This document shows positions 32,516-40,054 of a stretch of 64,000 nucleotides of DNA, one piece after another. Each line of letters starts with the position of its first letter. The stretch's first letter is position 1. The notes beneath the pieces were generated by a model. That model worked only from the letters and a program-made list of their open reading frames with translations, searched no databases and was not told the origin of the DNA. The position numbers and the translations under genes were made by a program. Origin of the DNA: Gemmatimonadales bacterium (lineage in GTDB: Bacteria > Gemmatimonadota > Gemmatimonadetes > Gemmatimonadales > GWC2-71-9); assembly GCA_019637315.1 (NCBI GenBank), contig JAHBVU010000003.1:62001-126000 (forward strand), read 5' to 3'.

Positions 32516-33964
32516 TTAGGCGACGGCGCTCGACTGGAGCGATCCGGAGCGTGGCAATGATACGGTAAAAACCGCGCCTTTGCCAGGGCGGCTTTGGACA
32601 GTAATTGAACCACCATGTGCTTCAGCAATCCACTTGGTGATCGCGAGGCCGAGCCCGGCGCCGGTGCCGCCGGTATCGCGCGCTCGCGCGGGATCGGCAC
32701 GCCAGAACCGATCGAAAATGTGGGGCAGATCTCCAGGCGCGATTCCCATCCCGGTATCGGCAACGATCAGGTGGACCACATCGGCTTCATCCGTGAGGGA
32801 AACCGTCACTCCACCACCACTCGGAGTGTACTTGACGGCATTGGTCACCAGGTTGAGCAGCAACTGCCGCATCCTGGTACGATCGATCGGATAAGGCACC
32901 GGCCCGTCGGGCACCTGGCTTCGGATGGTCAGGCTCTTGGCTTCGCCCAGAATCTGTGCGGTCTCCGCAGCCTCATTGACCAACTCGCGCAGGTCACGCG
33001 TTTCGACGGCCAGGGCGACCCGGCCCTCGTCGGCACGAGCCAGCGTCAGCAAGCTGTCTACCAGCTCCGACATCCGGTTGATCTCCTCGAGCGACTGATC
33101 GAGCGCTTCCAGACTTTCGTTCGGCGTGGTGGAGTCGGTCAGTGCCCGCTCGACGCCGGCTCGGAGTACCATCAGCGGCGTCTTGAGTTCGTGACTTGCC
33201 TCGGCGACAAAGCGCTGCTGCGCTGCGAAGCTCTGCTCCAGTCGCGCGAACATGCCGTTGACCGCTTGGGACAGGCGTGTCAGCTCGTCGGTGCCACTCG
33301 GGTTGACCGGCAGGCGACGGTGAAGACTTCGGCCGTCGGTAATTGCGGTCAGTTCGTCGATGGTGGACTCGAGAGGATACAGACTGGTGCCAGCCAGCCA
33401 GGAACCGATCACCACGGACACGAGCAGAACTACCGGGGCCACCAGCAGCATCGAGCGCAGCAGTGCCGCGGGGCCGAACGACACCTCGTCGAGGCTCGCG
33501 CCGACCAGCATGTACCGAATGGCCGGGTCCGCACCGACAACAGGCGCCAGATAGAGGCGAACCGGCGACTGCCCCGGTATGATCGTGGTGGTGGTCCAGG
33601 TCGGAGTACCATCCTTGACCAGATTCGTCAGTTCGCGAAGGCGCCCCACAGCCTCGTTGCCCATGCTGCCGACCGGGTCGATCACCAGAATGATGTTCTG
33701 ATCGGTCCCGACGAGAACCAGGTAGTGGGCAAAGCCCTGGAAATACTGCTGGACGCTCTCGACGACCGGCGGCAAACGCCCCAGCGATCGCGACAGGTCA
33801 CGAAGCATCCTGAGCGTCAGCTGCGCCTCGACCTCCAGTCGATCGTCGAGCGACTGGAAATCCGCCTGACGCCGGTCGACATACAACACGACGCCAAACA
33901 GTGTCAGCGTCAGACCGAGCGCGACGACATAGCCGATGGTAAGCCGGCGACGGATCGAGCGCAC
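32516..33964 (-). CDS. Membrane sensor histidine kinase (HAMP type)
   Basis: A 482-residue kinase. TM1 is at residues 10-28 and TM2 at about 170-192, bounding a periplasmic sensor of about 140 residues. HAMP (about 193-245) leads to the phospho-acceptor His258 in SHELKTPLMVLRAG. The HATPase domain has NLVTNAVKYTP, DTGMGIAPGDLPHIFDRFWR and GTGAGLGLAI. It is the likely partner of the OmpR-type regulator whose stop is 1 base upstream. Signal unknown; genes for superoxide dismutase and peroxiredoxin further upstream on the same strand hint at oxidative or envelope stress, which is inference. Confidence 0.93.
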   Translation of the reverse strand: MRSIRRRLTIGYVVALGLTLTLFGVVLYVDRRQADFQSLDDRLEVEAQLTLRMLRDLSRSLGRLPPVVESVQQYFQGFAHYLVLVGTDQNIILVIDPVGSMGNEAVGRLRELTNLVKDGTPTWTTTTIIPGQSPVRLYLAPVVGADPAIRYMLVGASLDEVSFGPAALLRSMLLVAPVVLLVSVVIGSWLAGTSLYPLESTIDELTAITDGRSLHRRLPVNPSGTDELTRLSQAVNGMFARLEQSFAAQQRFVAEASHELKTPLMVLRAGVERALTDSTTPNESLEALDQSLEEINRMSELVDSLLTLARADEGRVALAVETRDLRELVNEAAETAQILGEAKSLTIRSQVPDGPVPYPIDRTRMRQLLLNLVTNAVKYTPSGGGVTVSLTDEADVVHLIVADTGMGIAPGDLPHIFDRFWRADPARARDTGGTGAGLGLAITKWIAEAHGGSITVQSRPGKGAVFTVSLPRSGSLQSSAVA

Positions 33965-33965
33965 G

Positions 33966-34634
33966 CTACACCTTGATCACGTAGCCGACACCGCGAACGG
34001 TGTGCAGGATTCGTCGATCATGACCGGCATCGAGTTTCTTGCGAAGGCGATTGATGACGACATCGACGATGTTGGTGCCGGGATCGAAGTGGTAATCCCA
34101 GGCATATTCGGTAATCAGTGTCCGGGACATGACGCGTCCGGGATGACGCATCAGGTACTCGAGCACCGTGTACTCCTTCGGCGTGAGATCGATCAGCTTC
34201 CCGGCGCGGCGGACCTCCCGCGTCGCGGTGTCGAGTTCGAGGTCGCCCACTGCGACCTTGGTCGATCGGAGTTGCTGCGGTCGGCGCGCAATGGCCTCGA
34301 CCCGGGCCAGCAGCTCTTCGAACGCGAACGGCTTGGTGACGTAGTCGTCCGCTCCCGAGCGGAGCGCCTGCACCTTGTTGTCGACCGCATCCTGGGCCGT
34401 GAGCACCAGCACCGGCAGCGTCAGACCGCGATCGCGAACGGTTCGCAGCACCTCATATCCCGTCATTCCGGGCAGGCGCAAATCGAGGATGACGAGATCG
34501 TAGTGCCCGCCGGAGATGAGTCGAAGCGCTTCGAGACCATCGCCGACGAGATCGGCGTGGTAGCCCTGCTCTTCGAGGCCGCGCCGGACGTACTGGCCGA
34601 CGATCCGGTCGTCCTCGACCACGAGGATTTTCAT
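33966..34634 (-). CDS. OmpR/PhoB-family response regulator
   Basis: A 222-residue regulator. The receiver domain (1-120) has the acidic pair in VVEDD, phospho-acceptor Asp51 (ILDLRLPG), switch residues in VLTAQDAVD and Lys in YVTKPF. The C-terminal winged helix (about 128-222) has PKEYTVLEYLMRHPGRVMSRTLI and VINRLRKKLD. It overlaps the upstream soluble kinase gene by 4 bases and is followed 1 base later by the membrane kinase, so one regulator is flanked by two kinases in the same mRNA. DNA target sites are not evident. Confidence 0.95.
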   Translation of the reverse strand: MKILVVEDDRIVGQYVRRGLEEQGYHADLVGDGLEALRLISGGHYDLVILDLRLPGMTGYEVLRTVRDRGLTLPVLVLTAQDAVDNKVQALRSGADDYVTKPFAFEELLARVEAIARRPQQLRSTKVAVGDLELDTATREVRRAGKLIDLTPKEYTVLEYLMRHPGRVMSRTLITEYAWDYHFDPGTNIVDVVINRLRKKLDAGHDRRILHTVRGVGYVIKV

Positions 34635-36136
34635 GTGCGCACCATCGGCAGCACGACCGCAAACGCACTGCCCCGACCCAGCTCGCTTTCGACGTCGATC
34701 CGACCACCGTGTTCGCGAACGATGCCATAGGCAATCGAGAGGCCCAGTCCGGTGCCCTGCCCCGGGGGCTTCGTGGTGTAGAACGGCTCGAAGATTTTGG
34801 ACAGCTCACGGCTGGGAATCCCAGCGCCGTCATCGCGCACTTCGAGCGCGGCCTCCGTTTTCCCCGGCAGCACTCTCGTGCGCAGGGTCAGCGTGCCGCC
34901 GTCTCCCATCGCGTCAACCGCATTCAGCATCAGTGCCATCAGAACCTGGATGATCTGCTCATCGTTGGCGACCACAGACACGTCAGGCCCGAGATCCGTC
35001 TCGACGACCAGTCGACGGAAGCGCTTGTGGTGTTTGAGCAGAAAGAGAGTTCGTTCGATCAGCTCATTGACGCGCACCGGACTCTTCGGCGTGCCCGCGT
35101 GGTGAGGCCGACTGAATTCGAGCAGACCATCGACGATCTTGGTGCAGCGCTGCACCTCCTGATCGATGATCTCGAGATACTCCTTGACCGGCGCCTCGGC
35201 GGTCGCACCGATTCGCCCTTCGATGGCAGCCGCGCAGGCGGCAATCGTCGCCAGCGGATTGTTGATTTCATGCATGATCCCGGCGGCCAGCTGGCCGACG
35301 GCGGCGAGTTTCTCGTGCTGCAGGATCTGCTGCTGCACGTTGCGGGCGTCGGTGACATCCTCCCCGATGGTAATCACGTGGGTGATGGCGTCGCCCTCGA
35401 GACGCATCGGCAGGCGGGAGAGCAGGTAGACGCGCCGTTCTCCGCCCTGCTCGACCACGGTTTCCTCCTGGATACTCTCGCCTGTCGCAAAGACGCGGTC
35501 GAACTCGGCCTTCAGTACCTCGACCGGCTGCCGGGTCAGGACCTGGAACACCGGTCGCCCCACCACGTCGTCCCGTTTGAGACCCTGGGTACCGGTTTCC
35601 CGTTTCCGATTCCAGAATTGAATCCGATAGGCCCGGTCGATCACATACAGACCGACCGGGAGACTGTCGATCACCAATCCCGTGAGTCGGCGCTGCTCCG
35701 AGATCTCGCGCGATCGGCTCGCCACCTCCAGCGCCAGATCCTCAGCGAGCGTTATCGCATCGAGGAACGGGGCCAGGAGATTCTGCAGTACGTCCACGAC
35801 CGCCGGCAGAACGTCCGGCCCCCCCGGGTGTCGAGTCAGTTCGAGCAACCCGAGTCGGAGCCCGGCATGAACCAGCGGAACCCGAACGCTGTGCGGACCT
35901 GCGCCTGGCAGCTCTTCCAGGCTCGGCGCAACCAGCGCCCGGGGCGGGCTGGCAATCCCGGTGCAGCGGCTCATCCCATTGTCTCGCCGCCAGATACAGA
36001 CCGCCTCGAGCCCGAGGCCCTGCTGCACCGCACCGGCAACTGACCCCAACGTGTCATCGGGAGGCAGGCCGCTGTTGAGGATGCGGGCCACTCGCCCCAG
36101 CAGCTCGAGAGCAGTACCGCCAAGCGTTGTCGTCAT
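34631..36136 (-). CDS. Soluble PAS-domain sensor histidine kinase (NtrB-like)
   Basis: A 501-residue kinase with no transmembrane segment. Residues about 8-130 resemble a GAF domain, 150-265 a PAS domain (VIDSLPVGLYVIDRAYRIQFWN...), then HisKA with His289 in LAAGIMHEINNPLATI and a HATPase (NAVDAMGDGG, VRDDGAGIPSRELSKIFEPFYTTK, GTGLGLSIAYGIV). The HEINNPL motif is of the NtrB/AtoS type, usually paired with NtrC-type regulators, yet the coupled regulator here is OmpR-like. The ATG at 36136 is preferred over an upstream start that adds 20 residues without domain content. Confidence 0.9.
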   Translation of the reverse strand: MTTTLGGTALELLGRVARILNSGLPPDDTLGSVAGAVQQGLGLEAVCIWRRDNGMSRCTGIASPPRALVAPSLEELPGAGPHSVRVPLVHAGLRLGLLELTRHPGGPDVLPAVVDVLQNLLAPFLDAITLAEDLALEVASRSREISEQRRLTGLVIDSLPVGLYVIDRAYRIQFWNRKRETGTQGLKRDDVVGRPVFQVLTRQPVEVLKAEFDRVFATGESIQEETVVEQGGERRVYLLSRLPMRLEGDAITHVITIGEDVTDARNVQQQILQHEKLAAVGQLAAGIMHEINNPLATIAACAAAIEGRIGATAEAPVKEYLEIIDQEVQRCTKIVDGLLEFSRPHHAGTPKSPVRVNELIERTLFLLKHHKRFRRLVVETDLGPDVSVVANDEQIIQVLMALMLNAVDAMGDGGTLTLRTRVLPGKTEAALEVRDDGAGIPSRELSKIFEPFYTTKPPGQGTGLGLSIAYGIVREHGGRIDVESELGRGSAFAVVLPMVRT

Positions 36137-36167
36137 GGTCGTGCTGTCAAAAGTAAGCCCACTGGAG

Positions 36168-36635
36168 TCAGCCGACCTCCCCCCGACCGGGAGCACCGAG
36201 GTAGAACAGGATCTCGTGCTCTCCCTGGAGTGTCAGGATGGCCTGGTGGCTCTCGAGAGGCACCTCGTCCACCGTAACCCGGGAAACCAGCAGCGTGTCC
36301 GGCAGGCTGACCCGAACCGGAATCGCAGGCCCGAACCGCACGGCCAGTCGAACCGTGACCCACTCCGCCCGGGGACGCACCTCCAGATCCAGCAGGGTGC
36401 GGTGCGACCGGAGCCGCTTCACTTTGAGGCTCTTCCACCCGGCTGGAAGGTCCGGACAAAGCTCGAGGCGCCCCCCGGCGCCGTCCTGCCGTGCTCCCAG
36501 CAGAATCCCGGTGACCCGACCGAGCAGCGCAACCGGCTCGAGCATGCCAGGCTTCCGAACCCGGTGCCAGGCCCGCACATCGTCGATCAGGCCGTCGACC
36601 CCGGACTCGAGGTCATCGGGCGCCACCGCCTCCAC
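36168..36635 (-). CDS. Hypothetical protein of 155 residues, start uncertain
   Basis: A coherent frame ending 31 bases before the soluble kinase start. The GTG at 36635 has GGGGGA about 7 bases upstream. Protein-like sequence (PELALDQATAWAIGQVGGHL) continues in frame for about 30 codons further upstream, but without ATG, GTG or TTG, so the true N-terminus is unclear. The C-terminal half (RLELCPDLPAGWKSLKVKRL, VRLAVRFGPAIPVRVSLP) is beta-rich and reminiscent of sandwich domains closing glycosidases. I do not recognise a family. It could be a remnant of a longer gene or use an unusual start. Confidence 0.5.
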   Translation of the reverse strand: MEAVAPDDLESGVDGLIDDVRAWHRVRKPGMLEPVALLGRVTGILLGARQDGAGGRLELCPDLPAGWKSLKVKRLRSHRTLLDLEVRPRAEWVTVRLAVRFGPAIPVRVSLPDTLLVSRVTVDEVPLESHQAILTLQGEHEILFYLGAPGRGEVG

Positions 36636-36733
36636 ACGCAGGTGTCCCCCGACCTGGCCGATCGCCCAGGCGGTTGCCTGGTCGAGCGCCAGCTCGGGGG
36701 ACTCGATCCCCGGATAGTGTCGGGCTGCTCCGC

Positions 36734-37189
36734 TCAGTTGAGCGCCTTGATCTGTTCGAGCAAGGCCGCGTTGTCCCGCCGCTGGCCCGACTCGACCTCC
36801 TCGTGAGTCCAGCGGACGACACCAGCCCGGTCGATCAGGACGTAGGCACGCTTGCTGAGGAACTTGTCTTCGAGCAGCGTACCGTACGTCCGACAGACCT
36901 CGCGTTTGAAATCGCTCAGCAGTTCGATCCGGATCCGTTCCTTGGCCTTGAACTCCTTGAGGGTCGGAACCGAATCGACGCTGATCGGCAAGACCACCGT
37001 TCCCGTGTCGCGGAACCGATCGTAGTCCTCGGAAAAGGCGCACATCTCGGCTGTACAAACGCGCGTGAAGGCAAGCGGAAAGAACGCGAGCAGCACGTTG
37101 CTGCCACGGTACGCCGCAAGCGACACCTCACCTCCGGTCGAGGCCAACGTAAAATCGGGAGCCTCTGTTCCCACCGCAGGCAGCGGCAT
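36734..37189 (-). CDS. Peroxiredoxin (AhpC/TSA, AhpE-like)
   Basis: A 151-residue thioredoxin-fold peroxidase reducing H2O2, organic peroxides or peroxynitrite. The peroxidatic site is PLAFTRVCTAEMC, with Cys45 as nucleophile and Cys50 as a possible resolving residue. APDFTLASTGGEVSLAAYRG is the typical N-terminus and KRAYVLIDRAGVVRW the typical core. Cytoplasmic. Its ATG follows the superoxide dismutase stop by 3 bases, a direct pairing of superoxide and peroxide removal. Confidence 0.93.
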   Translation of the reverse strand: MPLPAVGTEAPDFTLASTGGEVSLAAYRGSNVLLAFFPLAFTRVCTAEMCAFSEDYDRFRDTGTVVLPISVDSVPTLKEFKAKERIRIELLSDFKREVCRTYGTLLEDKFLSKRAYVLIDRAGVVRWTHEEVESGQRRDNAALLEQIKALN

Positions 37190-37192
37190 GGG

Positions 37193-37798
37193 TCAGGCGG
37201 CCCCGAATCGGTTGCCCACGATGGTCCAGTTGACCGTGTTCCACCAGGCGCCCAGATAGTCCGCGCGGCGGTTCTGGTACTTGAGGTAGTACGCGTGCTC
37301 CCAGACGTCACAGCCGAGAATGGCCTTCTTGCCCTCCATGACCGGCGAATCCTGGTTTGGTGTGCTTTCGATTGCCACCCCGGATCCGGATTGCACCAGC
37401 CAGGCCCAGCCGCTGCCGAACCGACCCATCCCGGCCTTCTGAAACTGCTCCTTGAACGATGCGAAGCTGCCGAATGCCGCGTTGATCGCCGCACCGAGCG
37501 CACCGCCCGGCTCGGCCGCCCCACCGGGCGTCATGATTTCCCAGAACAGGGTGTGGTTGTAGTGCCCGCCGCCGTTGTTGCGCACCGCGGTCCGGACCGC
37601 CTCCGGCACCTGGGACAGATCCGCAATCAGCGCATCGATCGACAGCTTGTCGAGCTCGGGATAATCCTTGAGCGCCGCATTCAGGTTGTTGACGTACGCG
37701 TCATGATGCTTGCCGTGATGAATCCGCATCGTCTGCTCGTCGATGTGCGGCTCGAGCGCGTTGTAGGCGTAGGGAAGCGGGGGTAACGTGTGGGGCAT
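37193..37798 (-). CDS. Fe/Mn superoxide dismutase
   Basis: A 201-residue enzyme starting [20 protein letters not shown]. All four metal ligands are visible: His27 (MRIHHGKHH), His82 ([11 protein letters not shown]), Asp164 and His168 ([13 protein letters not shown]). GGGHYNH and TPNQDSP favour the manganese type. The ATG at 37798 has GGAGGG 6 bases upstream. An in-frame ATG at 37903 with GAAGG would add a signal-like leader ([20 protein letters not shown]), so an exported form cannot be excluded; its codons look less GC3-biased. First gene of a long minus-strand run with peroxiredoxin and the two-component genes. Confidence 0.93.
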   Translation of the reverse strand: MPHTLPPLPYAYNALEPHIDEQTMRIHHGKHHDAYVNNLNAALKDYPELDKLSIDALIADLSQVPEAVRTAVRNNGGGHYNHTLFWEIMTPGGAAEPGGALGAAINAAFGSFASFKEQFQKAGMGRFGSGWAWLVQSGSGVAIESTPNQDSPVMEGKKAILGCDVWEHAYYLKYQNRRADYLGAWWNTVNWTIVGNRFGAA

Positions 37799-38215
37799 GC
37801 GATCCCTCCCGTCGAGAGATGGAAGCTTGTGCTTGGTGAACAGACCTGATGAGGAGGCAAAAATGGCCGCCCCGACTGAGAGAAGCAACGGACGTCGCTG
37901 CATGGTCGACCTTCCGTCCATTGGGTTCGATCCCGAGGGCTCCGAAACGCAAGCCACCGGAACGAGGTGCCCGCGACGGGCCGTCCCGCCTGATCATGGG
38001 GAGACGAGATGACGTCGTCACAGCAACACTGCTTTCGCCATGGCGGCTGGTACTGACGCCGCGGCACCGACGAATCAGGAGTCGGCTACTTTCAATTCTA
38101 GTCGATTGTGACCCCGGGCAGAACCGCCCGATCCCTGCGGTGGCGCCCTGCGTCGCGCTTGACGGAAGAAACACAACGAACGTTATTTTCATTGTCCGCT
38201 CCCCGGGAACGTGTC
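37799..38215. other. Divergent intergenic region between superoxide dismutase and CocE-like hydrolase
   Basis: About 420 bases. It contains a plus-strand promoter candidate (38159-38188), and on the minus strand TAGAAT (complement of 38095-38100) that could serve the dismutase. The part next to the dismutase may instead code for an N-terminal signal extension of that protein. No separate gene is seen. Confidence 0.45.
38159..38188 (+). promoter_or_regulatory. Candidate promoter for the CocE-like hydrolase
   Basis: TTGACG (38159-38164) and TTATTT (38183-38188) are spaced by 18 bases; transcription would start near 38196, about 20 bases before the ATG at 38216. A relatively A/T-rich interval in a GC-rich background. 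Confidence 0.5.
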
Positions 38216-40054
38216 ATGCGTCGCTTTTGCCCGCCGTACCGCCAGTCCACGATACCCTCTCGCCCGGGCCGGGCACTCGCGGCAATGGCCGCCGTGCTGC
38301 TCCTGGCTACGCCAGCCCTTGCCCAGACGCAGCCCGAGCCGCTGGCAAGCTGCCGAGCCCCGGCCAGCACCAGCGATTCTGTGACGAGAACGTCACGCTA
38401 TGTCGCCATGCCAGACGGTGTCCGACTTGCCGTCGATGTCTACCTGCCAGCCCGGGTCGGAGGGCCTCTGCCGGCCGTGCTGGTCAGCACCCGGTACTGG
38501 CGGGCAGCCCAGGGTCAACCGATCGGCGCGATGGAGCGATTCTGGATATCGCGGGGCTATGCCTACGTCTATGCCGACGTGCGCGGAACCGGGGCGTCGT
38601 TCGGGCAATGGTACTATCCCTGGTCGCCGACGGAGGTCAACGATCTCCATCACCTCGTCGGCTGGATCGCGGCACAACCGTGGTCGAATGGCACCGTCGG
38701 ATCGGTCGGCACCTCCTATACCGGAAACACCGCGCTGCTCACCGCTGTCGGGAATCACCCCGCCCTCAAGGCGGTGATTCCCCGCTTCATGGACTTCGAC
38801 GCCTACGCCGACCTGACCTTTCCGGGTGGCGTCGTCAATGAGATGATGATTCGCGATTGGGGTGCGGCAGTCCATGCCATGGACATGAACCAGGTACCTC
38901 GGGCCCCGCAGGGTGTTCGGCCGGTCGACGGCGACTCGGCAGCTGCGCTGCTCGCGGCCGCGATCGAGGATCACCGCGGCAACCCGCGCCTCGATTCGTC
39001 ATTGACCGAGACCCGGTTCCGCGACGAGCCGGTTGCCGGCTTCGGAGGCGCCACCCTCGACGGCGCGTCGAGCTTCTTGTACCGGCAGGCCATCGAACGC
39101 GCCGGCACGCCAATCTTTGCCTGGGCCAGCTGGCTCGATGCCGGCACCGCGCAAGGAGCGCTCAACCGCTTCATGACCTGGTCCAATCCTCAGTTGCTCG
39201 TGATCGGGCCCTGGAGTCACGGCGGCGGCCATCACACCAGCCCCTTCCTGCCGGACTCGGCTGCCACGACTCCCTCCTCCGCGACCCAGAATGAGCAGGC
39301 GGCTTGTTTCTTTGACCGACATATGAAGGCCGGCGGCAGTCCCTATCGGGGCAAGACGCTGATCTACTACACCTTGGGTGAGGAGGTCTGGAAGCGCGCC
39401 GACCGCTGGCCCCTTCCCGGCACTTCGAACCGGCGGCTCTACCTGAGCGGCGAGGGGTCGCTGGCCGACCGGCGTCCCTCGAGAGGAACCGACAGGTATG
39501 AGGTGGACTTCGAGGTGAGTACTGGTCGGCAGAATCGCTGGTATACCCAACTAGGCGGCAGCGACGTCGTCTACCAGGAACGATCGAGCCAGGATGCGCG
39601 GATGCTGACGTATACCAGCGCTCCGCTCTTGCAGGATCTCGAGGTGACCGGGCATCCCGTCATCACGCTTCGCGTCGCTTCGACCGCAACCGACGGCAAT
39701 CTCTTCGCCTATCTGGAGGATGTCGCCCCCGACGGCCGATCGACCTACATCACAGAAGGCCAGCTGCGCTTGCTGCACCGAAAAGTGAGCAGGGATCCGG
39801 CGCCCTACCGTACGACCTACCCTTACCGAAGCTTCGCGGCCCAGGATGCCGCCCCGCTCGTTCCAGGCCAGGCCGAAACGGTGACATTCCAGTTACTGCC
39901 AACCTCGGTGCTGTTCCGCGCCGGCCACCGGATCCGGATAGCCATTGCCGGCGCCGATCGCGATACGTTTCAGCGAACCCCGGCCACCGGCAGCGCGACG
40001 TTAACCGTTCACCGGGGCGCCTCGTTCATCGACCTCCCGACCGTGCCGAGGTAG
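38216..40054 (+). CDS. CocE/NonD-family hydrolase (X-Pro dipeptidyl-peptidase-like)
   Basis: A 612-residue exported alpha/beta hydrolase with signal peptide ending near PALAQ (residue 37). RYVAMPDGVRLAVDVYLPA is the family N-terminus; the nucleophile is Ser167 in GTSYTGN; the acid and His follow in the WLDAGTAQGALNRF and GPWSHGGGHH regions. The last 200 residues form the jelly-roll domain (PVITLRVASTATDGNLFAYLEDV). Members hydrolyse esters such as cocaine or glutaryl-7-ACA, or peptides with Pro. The natural substrate is unknown. Its 3' end overlaps the convergent acylase gene by 29 bases. Confidence 0.9.
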   Translation: MRRFCPPYRQSTIPSRPGRALAAMAAVLLLATPALAQTQPEPLASCRAPASTSDSVTRTSRYVAMPDGVRLAVDVYLPARVGGPLPAVLVSTRYWRAAQGQPIGAMERFWISRGYAYVYADVRGTGASFGQWYYPWSPTEVNDLHHLVGWIAAQPWSNGTVGSVGTSYTGNTALLTAVGNHPALKAVIPRFMDFDAYADLTFPGGVVNEMMIRDWGAAVHAMDMNQVPRAPQGVRPVDGDSAAALLAAAIEDHRGNPRLDSSLTETRFRDEPVAGFGGATLDGASSFLYRQAIERAGTPIFAWASWLDAGTAQGALNRFMTWSNPQLLVIGPWSHGGGHHTSPFLPDSAATTPSSATQNEQAACFFDRHMKAGGSPYRGKTLIYYTLGEEVWKRADRWPLPGTSNRRLYLSGEGSLADRRPSRGTDRYEVDFEVSTGRQNRWYTQLGGSDVVYQERSSQDARMLTYTSAPLLQDLEVTGHPVITLRVASTATDGNLFAYLEDVAPDGRSTYITEGQLRLLHRKVSRDPAPYRTTYPYRSFAAQDAAPLVPGQAETVTFQLLPTSVLFRAGHRIRIAIAGADRDTFQRTPATGSATLTVHRGASFIDLPTVPR

